Source: SHAN690 sp040221375 (GTDB lineage: Bacteria > Bacteroidota > Bacteroidia > Flavobacteriales_G > Salibacteraceae). Taken from it: a stretch of 64,000 nucleotides of DNA. This document shows positions 35,049 to 43,991 of this stretch, piece after piece. The notes beneath the pieces were generated by a model. The model did no database searches. It was not told the origin of the DNA and saw only the letters and a program-made list of their open reading frames with translations. The stretch lies in the NCBI GenBank assembly GCA_040221375.1, contig JAVKEP010000019.1:65040-129039 (forward strand). Direction: 5' to 3'. The first letter of the stretch is position 1, and every line of letters begins with the position of its first letter. The position numbers were made by a program, and so were the translations under genes.

Positions 35049-35814
35049 AACGATAGTCGTCGACGACGAAGTTCTTAGCAGGAGCCGAATAAAAAAGCTG
35101 CTGGAAGAGATCGATCAAATCCAATTGATCGGGGAGGGCAGAAATGGGGATGAAGCCATTGAATTGATCACGTCTTATCGACCTGACCTCGTCTTCTTGG
35201 ACGTTGAAATGCCCGATCGGGACGGCTTCCAGGTGCTGAATCGCATTCCAGAACAAGAAAGACCTTTCATAATTTTCGTCACTGCGCATGATCGCTTTGC
35301 GCTCAAAGCCTTTGACGTGCACGCGGTTGACTTTCTGCATAAGCCTTTTGACGATGAACGCTTTAATAAAGCGGTACTTCACGCCATTGAGCTCATTGGT
35401 CAGCGAGATCAGAGCGTTCTCAATGAGCAACTGATACGAATCGTCGATGATTACCGCTCGAGGAGCCATCAGAGTCCGTTCGTGCTGAAGATCAAAGACA
35501 AAGGGCGAGAAAGGAGCATCAATCTCTACGACGTGTTGTACATCGAGGCCGACGGTAACTATTTGAAGCTCCAATTAGAGAACGAACGATTCCTCATTCG
35601 CAACACCATGCAGCAAATGATTGGCGAACTCGACCACGCCTGCTTTGTTCGCATCCACCGTTCCGTGATATTGAATGTCAATTACTTGAAACTCAAGTCT
35701 TATAAGGGGAACAACGAGTACACTTTTCGGATGAAAAATGGAGATGAATTTATTTCCGGCCGAAGTTTCAAAGAATCGATCGACGAATTTTTTGAAGCAC
35801 AAGGTGGACGTTAA
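35035..35814 (+). CDS. LytTR-family response regulator
   Basis: 259 residues. Receiver domain at about 1-120 with DDE near the N-terminus, Asp about 56 in LVFLDVEMPDRDG, Thr in FVTAHD, Lys in LHKPFDD. C-terminal LytTR domain (about 150-255) with VLYIEADGNYLKLQ, ACFVRIHRSVILNVNYL and FISGRSFKESI. Partner of the kinase encoded immediately upstream (14-nt overlap). A 12-nt motif shared between the leader of the kinase gene and the region after this gene (33886 and 35835) could be its binding site; this is inference. Confidence 0.94.
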   Translation: MRTIKTIVVDDEVLSRSRIKKLLEEIDQIQLIGEGRNGDEAIELITSYRPDLVFLDVEMPDRDGFQVLNRIPEQERPFIIFVTAHDRFALKAFDVHAVDFLHKPFDDERFNKAVLHAIELIGQRDQSVLNEQLIRIVDDYRSRSHQSPFVLKIKDKGRERSINLYDVLYIEADGNYLKLQLENERFLIRNTMQQMIGELDHACFVRIHRSVILNVNYLKLKSYKGNNEYTFRMKNGDEFISGRSFKESIDEFFEAQGGR

Positions 35815-35932
35815 CCACTCGTTTCATACGGGTTCCATTTGTCACAATTGATCACTGCGCATAGGCACAGCACATTATATTCGGAGTAGACAATAAAGAT
35901 CGTTCTTTTCTCAATTGTTTAGTTAGGTTCAA

Positions 35933-35966
35933 GGGCAGGAGTATCACGATACTTCTGCCTTTTTTG
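35933..35966 (+). terminator. Terminator between the LytTR pair and the TPR kinase
   Basis: GGCAGGAGTAT (35934-35944) pairs with ATACTTCTGCC (35949-35959), loop CACG, one G-T pair, followed by seven T. It lies 118 nt after the response regulator stop and 42 nt before the next start codon, so it could also act as an attenuator in a leader of the next gene. Confidence 0.85.
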
Positions 35967-36008
35967 TGCTTTTCGGTCTCGTGTGTTTGTCGATATTTGT
36001 CGGGTTTG

Positions 36009-37958
36009 ATGGGAAAAAAAGTTGCAATACTATGGCTGTGCTTGGTGGGTGCTCTGATTCATGTGGGGGCGTGGGCACAATCGGTGTCCAATTCATCCCT
36101 CTTTATTCAACGGCTCGCAGAAGCTAAGTCTGTCATTGCATATCCCGACTCGTCGCTCGGAATTCTTCAGGAATTAAATGTCCACGACCTGAGCGATTCT
36201 CTGCTAGCGGAGTATTTTAAGGCCAAAGGGTCTGCTTTTTTCTACAAAGGAATGATGGATTCGGCCATCGCCAACTTCAGTGGAGCGATGGCATCGTTGG
36301 ATAGCACAACATGCAATGATCAGTTCACGTTAGTCAGCAACGGGTTGGCAGTTGCCATGCACGCCGCGGGATTGAAAATGCAGGCGATAGAGTACTATAC
36401 ACTTTCCTTAGGATGTGCTGAGTTCAGAGACGATCAGAAAATGAAACTCAAGATTTACAACAACTTGAGCATCCTCAACCGAGAGTTGGGCATCTATGAC
36501 CGGGCCCAATTATTTTTGGATAAAGCCTTCAAGCTTACGGATCCTTCTGAGCCGCATGCAATGGCTAGTCTGTACAATTCAAGGGGACAAAATTTTCTGC
36601 TGGTTGAACAAGTCGATAGCGCCCTTCATTATTTTGAGCTCAGTTATGCGAATCGGCACCCAGACGATCTGAAAGGAAAAGGAATTGGACTGAACAACCT
36701 CGGCTATGCTCATTCTCTTCAAGGGAACGTCGAAAAGGCAATGGAATATTATTCCGAGGCCGCAATCATTCGAGAAAAGATCGAGGACCTATACGGCTCT
36801 GCATCCATCTTCATCAATATGGCCAACCTCGCTATGGAACAAGGAGATTTGTCCCAAGCCAATGCCCTGATTCAGAACGCAATTTTATTGAATCAAAACA
36901 TTCGATCTCCAGACATTGAGACCCGTTTACTCGCTTCGCGTTCGGTGCTGGAAGAAAAACGAGGAAATACAGCGCTGGCACTCGACTTGTTGCGGCAATA
37001 CCAGCACATGTCTGATAGCACGATGGCGGAAGACCTGATTAAAGAGGCCTCAGCGTCGCAGTATCAGATCGCCATCGTAGAGGCAGAGAACAAAGTTAAG
37101 CGCATTCAGAGCAAAGAGACGGAACGAGAAGCGACAATCATAAGGCAACGAATAATCAACCTTTCGTTGGCCATCGCGATCGCCGTATTTGTTGGCTTGT
37201 TTGCCCTCTTGCTCTACCAATTAAAACTGCTTTCTGATTTGCGAAAGACGTTGACCGAGAAAAGGGATGAAGCTGAACGGAAAGCACAATTGAGAAGAGA
37301 AACATTGAATGCGGTAGTGCATGAATTGAGAACACCAATGAATGCGATCGTTTCGCTGGCGGATCTGATTAACCGAGAGGAGGATGTGGAGGAACTGCGC
37401 TCAATGACCGACCTATTGCAAAGAAGTAGCAAACGATTGCTGGGGATAACCAACAATGTATTGACGTTCTCTAGGCTTGAAGAAGGGTCTGTAGAACCCG
37501 TTCTAAGGCCTGAAAATTTATCGCGTTTGGTCGACGATATTGTTAAACTCTTGTCCCCTCAGGCAACGGTAAAAGGACTAACATTTTCCACAGATATTGA
37601 ACCCGATGTGAAAATATTGACGGATCGGTCGATGATGGAAATTGTATTGATGAATCTTGTCGGAAATGCATTGAAGTACACCAAGGTGGGTGGCGTACAT
37701 GTTTCTTTGGCATTGAAGCAAGGGGATGTACATATTGTTATCGAAGACACAGGAATAGGTATTTCTGAAGCGGATCAGAAGAAAGTATTCGAGCCATTTT
37801 TTCAGTCGACCTCCTCTTCAGACAGCAGCATCGAAGGCAGCGGTTTGGGTCTATCCATCACCAAACACTACATCGAACAGATGAAAGGTAGAATCTGGCT
37901 TGAAAGTGTTGAAAAGGAAGGAAGCGTTTTTACGATCGTATTTTCCGCGTTGGACTAG
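36009..37958 (+). CDS. TPR-repeat sensor histidine kinase
   Basis: 649 residues from the ATG at 36009. A signal peptide/anchor (MGKKVAILWLCLVGALIHVGAWAQ) precedes about seven TPR units (residues about 40-340) in the periplasm. A membrane helix lies at about 378-400, then HisKA with the acceptor His about 438 in AVVHELRTPMNAI and HATPase_c with DTGIGIS and GSGLGLSITK. There is no receiver domain. This domain order is common in Bacteroidota and is thought to read protein or peptide signals through the TPRs. It lies after a strong terminator and tail-to-tail with a lipoprotein gene (4-nt overlap). Confidence 0.9.
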   Translation: MGKKVAILWLCLVGALIHVGAWAQSVSNSSLFIQRLAEAKSVIAYPDSSLGILQELNVHDLSDSLLAEYFKAKGSAFFYKGMMDSAIANFSGAMASLDSTTCNDQFTLVSNGLAVAMHAAGLKMQAIEYYTLSLGCAEFRDDQKMKLKIYNNLSILNRELGIYDRAQLFLDKAFKLTDPSEPHAMASLYNSRGQNFLLVEQVDSALHYFELSYANRHPDDLKGKGIGLNNLGYAHSLQGNVEKAMEYYSEAAIIREKIEDLYGSASIFINMANLAMEQGDLSQANALIQNAILLNQNIRSPDIETRLLASRSVLEEKRGNTALALDLLRQYQHMSDSTMAEDLIKEASASQYQIAIVEAENKVKRIQSKETEREATIIRQRIINLSLAIAIAVFVGLFALLLYQLKLLSDLRKTLTEKRDEAERKAQLRRETLNAVVHELRTPMNAIVSLADLINREEDVEELRSMTDLLQRSSKRLLGITNNVLTFSRLEEGSVEPVLRPENLSRLVDDIVKLLSPQATVKGLTFSTDIEPDVKILTDRSMMEIVLMNLVGNALKYTKVGGVHVSLALKQGDVHIVIEDTGIGISEADQKKVFEPFFQSTSSSDSSIEGSGLGLSITKHYIEQMKGRIWLESVEKEGSVFTIVFSALD

Positions 37959-38575
37959 TCGCGAAATGTCCAATACACCTCTACTTTTAAGCCCGTGTTT
38001 GTCTCTAATGTCATCGGGTTCTCCTTGTAGCTCTCGAAGTTGAATGAAGCCTTGCCTAAGAAAACTTCAGAGCCATTCTTGAATCCATATACCGAAAATC
38101 CTCCCGTTCGCCTGCTTTCAATGATTACTTCCTCGGTAGGCCAAACGTATACGATGTAAGGAGCACTTTCTGTGAATACCCCTTTTGCATCGTTTCCTGA
38201 CCATGCTCCACCCTCCATTCTCAACTCGAGCTTGCTGAAGTTGGATTCGCCAACCACCTCCATCCGGTCGATGTACCTAAAGCTCGTTTTGTAAGGAAAC
38301 GTCACAATATCGCTTCGATATGCGCCGTCAGAGTATGCCGTCAGACGAACCGACATGTCGTCCTCCTCTTCAAAAATGCGCTCTACCGAGTTGTTCACGT
38401 AACCTCGATCGTCTGAAAACTCCCATGTCAGAAATTCGAAATCTTCGCTGCAGCTCGACAAGGTGAGGGTGGTTCCAGCTTCTAGAGTGTCATCCCAGTC
38501 GAGGCAGGCCTTTGGTTTCGGCTCGCATGCAACCAATACTAGCGGGATGACAAGGAGGTAAATGAAACGCTTCAT
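37955..38575 (-). CDS. Uncharacterised lipoprotein
   Basis: 206 residues. The signal peptide ends in the lipobox LVLVAC (Cys at about 17), so it is expected to be lipidated. The mature part is beta-rich with two cysteines (ACLDWDD and LSSCSED), resembling PKD/Ig-like surface folds, though no family is recognised. It overlaps the TPR kinase gene end by 4 nt and starts 2 nt after the next upstream gene on the minus strand, with which it is probably co-transcribed. Confidence 0.7.
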   Translation of the reverse strand: MKRFIYLLVIPLVLVACEPKPKACLDWDDTLEAGTTLTLSSCSEDFEFLTWEFSDDRGYVNNSVERIFEEEDDMSVRLTAYSDGAYRSDIVTFPYKTSFRYIDRMEVVGESNFSKLELRMEGGAWSGNDAKGVFTESAPYIVYVWPTEEVIIESRRTGGFSVYGFKNGSEVFLGKASFNFESYKENPMTLETNTGLKVEVYWTFRD

Positions 38576-38577
38576 GA

Positions 38578-39273
38578 TTAAAAGTTGAGGGTTAATCCAA
38601 ATTGAGGTACGCGATGCGTTGGATTTAATCCGATCTCAAACGCCTCAAACGTGAACGGATTTTCTTGTCGATACAGGGGCTTTTCGAGGTTGGCTACCCA
38701 CTTGTGCAAGACGGTATAGCTAGCAATTCCCCCTGCGATCATTCCAAGGCTTGTGAAAAACAACGCGTTGGCGGTTTGGTAGCGGGCCCTCGTGTTTTCC
38801 GCACCACTTGCATCTCCTGAAAAGTACTCGTATTTAAAGTCTTCGATGACCGTTTTTTCGTGCCAGCTTTTGCGTGAAAAGTATAGAATTGGAGATGTAA
38901 CCACCCCTGCTATTGCAACGACAATCGGAGCAGTGCGTCCCAAGAATATTTTACGCTTGTACTTGTCCATTTCAAAGAGGTAAGCAACATATTCGGGATC
39001 TTGTTTCAACTCTTGGTAAAAGCTGACGGAATCTTCCTTTGGAACATCGATGATTCCCTTGTGCTTCAGGTGCATAGGCGACCATATTTCAATGGCGTGT
39101 TCGCCCGGCGTGATTCGTTGGATGTTGCTCAAGGGCTGTAGTTTACCGTCGATGGTAATCCAAAAGTCAGCACTGCCTTTAACAAAGAACCGAACCTTGG
39201 TGCTGTCTTGGGCTGGTGAAACAAAAGGAGCCAATAGCGCCAGAAGTAGAATAAGAACTAGCCCACTTTTCAT
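38578..39273 (-). CDS. Exported membrane protein with a PEGA-like N-terminal domain
   Basis: 231 residues. Signal peptide (MKSGLVLILLLALLAPFVSPAQ), then a short beta-rich region (FWITIDGKLQPLSN...ITPGEHAIEIWSP) like the PEGA module that decorates surface proteins. Two hydrophobic helices follow (about 113-133 and 172-192), and the C-terminus ends with an aromatic residue (LTLNF), as outer-membrane proteins often do. Role unknown. It is followed 2 nt later by the lipoprotein gene. Confidence 0.65.
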   Translation of the reverse strand: MKSGLVLILLLALLAPFVSPAQDSTKVRFFVKGSADFWITIDGKLQPLSNIQRITPGEHAIEIWSPMHLKHKGIIDVPKEDSVSFYQELKQDPEYVAYLFEMDKYKRKIFLGRTAPIVVAIAGVVTSPILYFSRKSWHEKTVIEDFKYEYFSGDASGAENTRARYQTANALFFTSLGMIAGGIASYTVLHKWVANLEKPLYRQENPFTFEAFEIGLNPTHRVPQFGLTLNF

Positions 39274-39339
39274 AGGATAAAATTAGATTGAATCAACAAG
39301 GCGGACAAAGGAATTGAGAATACGGTATCGAGCATGGCA

Positions 39340-39888
39340 TCAGATCGGAAGCAGGCGGTTGGGATTGAGTAAATCTGCGTATTCAGGCGGACCCGTAAAG
39401 TACCTTCCTTTAAAATCATTGAGTTGATCCGTGGTTTCATCTGAAAGTAGCTCGCTGATTTCGTCCATGGCTGAATCGCTGATTGCATATGGAAAGATAG
39501 ATCGAAGCATCTTATTTCCGCGGCAATGACCATGGTAGGAGAATTCCTCAGAATCTACAATTGGCTTTCCTGTTAACAGACAAGTGTCCAAACCAGTGCT
39601 GGGCTCTAAGAATGTCCGTTGACGAAGTTTTGTTTCAAAGAATCTTTCCACTTGTTCTTTCGATTCTGATGAAAGATCATTGCGCATGTTCTCGGCACAA
39701 GACATGCAAAGCGCGTACTCGAAAATGGCTTCGGTGACCCCCAACGAAGGCAACCGTCTGAAGATGCGTTCTACGAAATAATCGTCACCGCTTTCAGCTA
39801 GGATTACGTTGCACACTAGGCAGCATTCAAAAGGCTCGCCTGTCTCGGAATTGTACAAGCGTTTGTCTATATCCACTTCTTCGTTCAT
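39340..39888 (-). CDS. Uncharacterised cytoplasmic protein with two CxxC pairs
   Basis: 182 residues, no signal peptide. CLVC (about residues 23-26) and CMSC (about 61-64) are spaced to bind one metal ion, probably zinc; a further CLLTGKP and HGHCRG follow. The rest is acidic and helical. The family is not recognised. It lies 66 nt upstream of the 38578-39273 gene on the same strand and diverges from the prolyl oligopeptidase gene. Confidence 0.65.
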   Translation of the reverse strand: MNEEVDIDKRLYNSETGEPFECCLVCNVILAESGDDYFVERIFRRLPSLGVTEAIFEYALCMSCAENMRNDLSSESKEQVERFFETKLRQRTFLEPSTGLDTCLLTGKPIVDSEEFSYHGHCRGNKMLRSIFPYAISDSAMDEISELLSDETTDQLNDFKGRYFTGPPEYADLLNPNRLLPI

Positions 39889-39936
39889 CTACTTCAATGA
39901 TAACGATATATCCCAAATCAAGCCTTCGGAATAAGC

Positions 39937-39970
39937 TTGAACGCAAGCTGAGTGTGTTGTTTTATTTTCG
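39937..39970 (+). promoter_or_regulatory. Promoter of the prolyl oligopeptidase gene
   Basis: TTG (39937-39939), 23 nt, then TATTTTCG (39963-39970), which differs from TAnnTTTG by one base. It lies 16 nt before the ATG at 39987. Confidence 0.5.
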
Positions 39971-39986
39971 TGCCAAACAAATAAGT

Positions 39987-42131
39987 ATGAGATATACATG
40001 GTTGGTTTTTTGTGGACTAATTACTGCCTGCAGCGCACCCAGTGAAAATGAAGAGAGCATGGCATTGAATTACCCCTTGACAAAGAAGGATACTTCCGTA
40101 ATTGACGATTATTTCGGAACTGAAGTTCCCGATCCGTATCGATGGTTAGAAAACGACACCTCGGCACAAACCGCGGCGTGGGTGAAAGCACAGAACGAAG
40201 TAACGTTTGGTTACTTGCAAACCATACCTTATCGGCAAAAGATCGAGGACCGGCTTACTGAACTTTGGGATTATGAGAAGTATTCTGCTCCGTTCAAACG
40301 TGGAGACTACACGTATTATTACAAGAACGATGGACTCCAGAACCAATACGTCATCTACCGGCAGTCGGTAGACGGAGGAGTCGATGAAGTCTTTTTGAAT
40401 CCAAACGACTTTTCTACGGATGGTACGACTTCGTTGGCGGGGATCAGCTTTTCGAAGGACGGTTCATTGGTGGCATATCAAATCTCTGAAGGCGGATCGG
40501 ATTGGCGCAAGGTCATCATCATGAATGCCCAAACCAAAGAAATACTTGAAGACACGTTGATGGACGTGAAATTCTCAGGGATAGCCTGGCAAGGCAACGA
40601 CGGGTTTTACTACAGCAGTTATGATAAACCCAAGGACGGTAGCGCATTGTCCGGTATGACGCAGCACCACAAATTGTTTTATCACAAGTTGGGAACCGCG
40701 CAAGCTGATGACCGTTTGGTATTTGGAGGGGAAGAAACACCCCGGAGATACATTGGTGGTTACGTTACGGAAGATGAGAATTACTTAGTGATCAGCGCTG
40801 CCATTTCTACCACGGGAAATGAGTTGTACATCAAAGACCTGCGTAAGAAAGAATCGCCCATCGTGTCCATTGTCGACAATTTTGACAACGATCATGGAAT
40901 TGTTCACTCCGAGGGCGATAAACTTTTCATCAAGACCAATTTGGACGCACCCAACGGAAAGGTTGTGACCACCAGTATTTCCAATCCAACCATCGAGAGC
41001 TGGACCGAATTTATTTCGGAAACAGAGAATGTACTGCAGATTGGAACAGCAGGAGGTAAGTTCTTTGCAAACTACCTGAAAGACGCAACCTCGATGGTGA
41101 TTCAATTCTCAGGGAACGGTGAGAAGGAAAGAGAAATTGAGCTTCCAGGCATCGGTTCAGCGAATGGGTTTGGTGGACGACTAGATGACATGGAGCTATA
41201 TTATACCTATACTTCGTACGTATACCCGCCTACGATATTCCGCTATGACATCGCCTCAGGCAAATCCGAGGTGTACAAAGAGAGTGGTGTGAAATTCGAT
41301 CCTACGGCATTCGAGTCAAAGCAGGTTTTCTACGCGTCGAAAGATGGGACCAAGATTCCTATGATCATCACCTATAAAAAGGGAATTGAGCTCGACGGCC
41401 AGAACCCGACTTTGCTGTACGGATACGGTGGCTTCGGTGTTAGTCTTTCTCCTCGGTTCAGCACGTCAAACATTGTGCTCCTGGAGAGTGGGGGAGTTTT
41501 CGCCGTCGCTAATTTGAGGGGCGGAGGTGAGTACGGAGAAGAATGGCATTCTGCAGGCACCAAGTTGAAGAAGCAGAATGTATTTGACGATTTTATTGCC
41601 GCTGCGGAGTACTTGATCACTGAAAAGTATACGAGTTCAGACAAACTAGGTATTGCAGGTGGCTCCAACGGCGGCTTGTTGGTTGGTGCAACCATGTGCC
41701 AGCGTCCTGCGTTGATGAAGGTCGCCCTGCCCGCAGTAGGTGTGATGGACATGCTGAGGTACCACAAATTCACGGCAGGAGCTGGATGGGCCTACGATTA
41801 CGGGACCTCTGAAGACGACGCCGAGATGTTCAACTACTTGTTGAATTATTCACCGGTGCATGCGCTCAAAGAAGGGGTAGCGTATCCCGCAACAATGGTG
41901 ACCACCGCCGATCATGACGACCGCGTAGTTCCAGCGCATTCGTTCAAATTTGCAGCTACGCTTCAAGAGAGGCACGCGGGAAGCGCCCCGGTGCTTATCC
42001 GCATTGAAGAGAAAGCGGGGCACGGAGCAGGCAAACCCACTTCAAAAATCATAGAAGAACAAGCAGACAAATGGGCGTTTTTCTTCTGGAATGTAGGAAG
42101 CAAGAACCTTTATGCCCCGAAAAAGGCTTAG
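39987..42131 (+). CDS. Prolyl oligopeptidase family serine peptidase (S9A), lipoprotein
   Basis: 714 residues from the ATG at 39987; the upstream in-frame ATG at 39897 lacks a signal. The N-terminus is a lipoprotein signal (LVFCGLITAC, Cys at about 15). An S9A beta-propeller (about 60-410) is followed by the alpha/beta-hydrolase domain: YGYGGFGVSLSPRF, GGGEYGEEWH, the nucleophile Ser about 560 in AGGSNGGLL, the Asp in ADHDDRVVPAHS and the His in KAGHGAG. It cuts peptides after proline and is probably tethered facing the periplasm. All three catalytic residues are present. A terminator follows. Confidence 0.95.
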   Translation: MRYTWLVFCGLITACSAPSENEESMALNYPLTKKDTSVIDDYFGTEVPDPYRWLENDTSAQTAAWVKAQNEVTFGYLQTIPYRQKIEDRLTELWDYEKYSAPFKRGDYTYYYKNDGLQNQYVIYRQSVDGGVDEVFLNPNDFSTDGTTSLAGISFSKDGSLVAYQISEGGSDWRKVIIMNAQTKEILEDTLMDVKFSGIAWQGNDGFYYSSYDKPKDGSALSGMTQHHKLFYHKLGTAQADDRLVFGGEETPRRYIGGYVTEDENYLVISAAISTTGNELYIKDLRKKESPIVSIVDNFDNDHGIVHSEGDKLFIKTNLDAPNGKVVTTSISNPTIESWTEFISETENVLQIGTAGGKFFANYLKDATSMVIQFSGNGEKEREIELPGIGSANGFGGRLDDMELYYTYTSYVYPPTIFRYDIASGKSEVYKESGVKFDPTAFESKQVFYASKDGTKIPMIITYKKGIELDGQNPTLLYGYGGFGVSLSPRFSTSNIVLLESGGVFAVANLRGGGEYGEEWHSAGTKLKKQNVFDDFIAAAEYLITEKYTSSDKLGIAGGSNGGLLVGATMCQRPALMKVALPAVGVMDMLRYHKFTAGAGWAYDYGTSEDDAEMFNYLLNYSPVHALKEGVAYPATMVTTADHDDRVVPAHSFKFAATLQERHAGSAPVLIRIEEKAGHGAGKPTSKIIEEQADKWAFFFWNVGSKNLYAPKKA

Positions 42132-42156
42132 AAGAGCAATCTGTAAAGGAAAATCG

Positions 42157-42187
42157 AGGGAGGCGAGCATTGTTGCCTCCCTTTTTT
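42157..42187 (+). terminator. Terminator after the prolyl oligopeptidase gene
   Basis: GGGAGGC (42158-42164) pairs with GCCTCCC (42175-42181), loop of 10 nt with possible extra G-T and A-T pairs, then TTTTTT. It lies 26 nt after the stop. Confidence 0.85.
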
Positions 42188-42212
42188 ATTGCTTTGTGCT
42201 GTGCGCACCAAA

Positions 42213-43070
42213 ATGAACTACCTCGCCCAGCTTTACCCAATCGAATTTACGTGGAAGGCGAGCCTTAAAACGGCATTGGTCTTTGGCGTCTTCATCGCCG
42301 CATTTCTCTTTGTCTTCCGCCCGTTTGGATCCCATATGATGGCGGAGAGGGGAGTGCTCTTAAACGCAGCGGCCTTTGGTGGCATCACATCGATCGGTAT
42401 TCTCATTTGCAGTGCTCTTGCTCGTCTTGTCCCATATTGGTTCGAAGAAGCCAAATGGACCCTCGGAAAAGAACTCCTTTGGGGCGCGTTCAACTTTCTC
42501 GTGATTACTGTTCTGAACTACTTGTTGGTCCGTTTCATGTATTTGGATCATGTCGAATTCAGCCTGTGGAGCAGCTTGTTGGTCACCTTGGTGGTTGGAT
42601 TCTTTCCTTTCAGCGTGATCTTGCTTTTCAATCACTCCCGGATGCTGCGAAAAAGTTTGTTGGAAGCAGAGCAGCTGAATGTTGGGATGCATCATCGCTC
42701 ATCTTCGGACGTAGAGGCCGAGCAGATTGTGATCAAAGGCGAGAACGAAGGGGAGGCCCTGGAGGTGGAAATGCATCGACTGATCTGCCTTCGGTCTGCA
42801 GGCAACTACACCGAGATTTTCATCGACCGCCAAAGCGGGATTGAAAAACATGTGTTTAGACTTGCCCTCGCAGACGCCGAACGCCAATTGCGAACTTACG
42901 ACGGATTCATGCGAACGCATCGGTCGTGCATTTTGAACCTAAAAAGGGTTGCACGTGTCGAAGGGAATGCACAAGGCTATAGAGTACAAGTAAACGCATT
43001 CGATGAAATGCTACCCGTGAGTCGGGCCCAAGCGAGCAGATTTAAGGATCGCATCAAGGCAGTGGCTTGA
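42213..43070 (+). CDS. Membrane-anchored LytTR-domain protein
   Basis: 285 residues from the ATG at 42213. Four membrane helices (about 22-42, 52-76, 88-108, 116-138) are followed by a cytoplasmic LytTR domain (about 170-280) with ICLRSAGNYTEIFID, MRTHRSCILNLKRVARVEGN and PVSRAQASRFKD. There is no receiver or kinase domain, so this is a one-component regulator held in the membrane. What it senses is unknown. The next gene follows 102 nt downstream. Confidence 0.88.
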   Translation: MNYLAQLYPIEFTWKASLKTALVFGVFIAAFLFVFRPFGSHMMAERGVLLNAAAFGGITSIGILICSALARLVPYWFEEAKWTLGKELLWGAFNFLVITVLNYLLVRFMYLDHVEFSLWSSLLVTLVVGFFPFSVILLFNHSRMLRKSLLEAEQLNVGMHHRSSSDVEAEQIVIKGENEGEALEVEMHRLICLRSAGNYTEIFIDRQSGIEKHVFRLALADAERQLRTYDGFMRTHRSCILNLKRVARVEGNAQGYRVQVNAFDEMLPVSRAQASRFKDRIKAVA

Positions 43071-43172
43071 CGCTCGTCCCAAAAGCTGGAAGTTCATCCC
43101 GCAGCTTTGTTCCTCGTCCCGAATTCCACAGCAGGGCGCAGTAAGCGCATAGGTTTGCCCAAAATCTATCGT

Positions 43173-43832
43173 ATGCAACCTTATGTTCAAACCGGCCTCG
43201 AGGCCATCAGAATCGTCCACATCCTGGCTGGAGCCACGGCATTGTTTAGCGGCATCTTGGCTTTGGGACTGTTCAAACAGTCGAAACGGCACCGTTTATT
43301 TGGAAAGTTCTTCTTCAACGCCATGATCGTGGTATTTTTTACTGCCGTTGTGCTCGCCGGCGTTCAGGGGTTGAACTTCCTACTGTGCATTGCTTTCTTA
43401 TCATTTTACAGTGCTTACAGAGGAGTGCGCGCTATGCTGATTCTAAAAGGAAGCCACGCCAAATGGTACGATCAACTGGCTGGTTCGAGCGTAGTACTTT
43501 GTGGGGCATACCTCGTCCTTATAGCCATTTCGGCATACTCGGAAGGGGAAGGAGATGCAGCTATCATATTCGGGGCATTCGGTATCCTTTCCATCTACTT
43601 GGCGTTGTCGAGCATGCGAGAATATGTCAACATCCCCACAGGTGCTGTGCGTTGGTTTCGGATACACAAGTCGTCGATGGGTGGAGCGCTGATTGCTACC
43701 ATGACGGCGTTTACGGTGACGGCCCTTCAGTTCTTGCCCGACCTGGTTGCTTGGCTGGGACCGACCATCGTTTTTTCGCCCGTTCTTGCGTTGATCATCC
43801 GAAGGTCAGAACGCGATGGAATGAAGGCATGA
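43173..43832 (+). CDS. Polytopic membrane protein of unknown function
   Basis: 219 residues from the ATG at 43173 (a longer in-frame start at 43107 adds a non-hydrophobic tail). About seven hydrophobic segments, short loops, and conserved-looking His in RIVHILAGA, HRLFGKFFF and RIHKSSMGG, which could bind haem or metal; this is only a suggestion. It resembles uncharacterised DUF2306-type membrane proteins, but the match is not certain. The stop lies 2 nt before a terminator hairpin. Confidence 0.7.
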   Translation: MQPYVQTGLEAIRIVHILAGATALFSGILALGLFKQSKRHRLFGKFFFNAMIVVFFTAVVLAGVQGLNFLLCIAFLSFYSAYRGVRAMLILKGSHAKWYDQLAGSSVVLCGAYLVLIAISAYSEGEGDAAIIFGAFGILSIYLALSSMREYVNIPTGAVRWFRIHKSSMGGALIATMTAFTVTALQFLPDLVAWLGPTIVFSPVLALIIRRSERDGMKA

Positions 43833-43834
43833 AA

Positions 43835-43859
43835 AAAGCCCCGGAATCTCCGGGGCTTT
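43835..43859 (+). terminator. Terminator after the membrane protein gene
   Basis: A perfect 11-bp stem AAAGCCCCGGA (43835-43845) / TCCGGGGCTTT (43849-43859) with loop ATC. The T run downstream is short on the plus strand; on the minus strand the stem is followed by T residues too, so it may work in both directions. Confidence 0.75.
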
Positions 43860-43933
43860 GTAACATAAAAGCCTACCACTTGACTGTTGAAACCCTTGGT
43901 TTAACCTAAAAACCAATATGGAAATCAAATGAT

Positions 43934-43966
43934 AAAAAAAGAAGGCCTCAATGGATGAAGCCTTCT
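43934..43966 (-). terminator. Terminator of rplS (minus strand)
   Basis: AGAAGGC (43940-43946) pairs with GCCTTCT (43960-43966), with an inner TCA/TGA extension, and is followed on the minus strand by six or more T. It lies 26 nt after the rplS stop. Confidence 0.85.
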
Positions 43967-43991
43967 AGAATCGTACAATGTTTTGTCGAAA

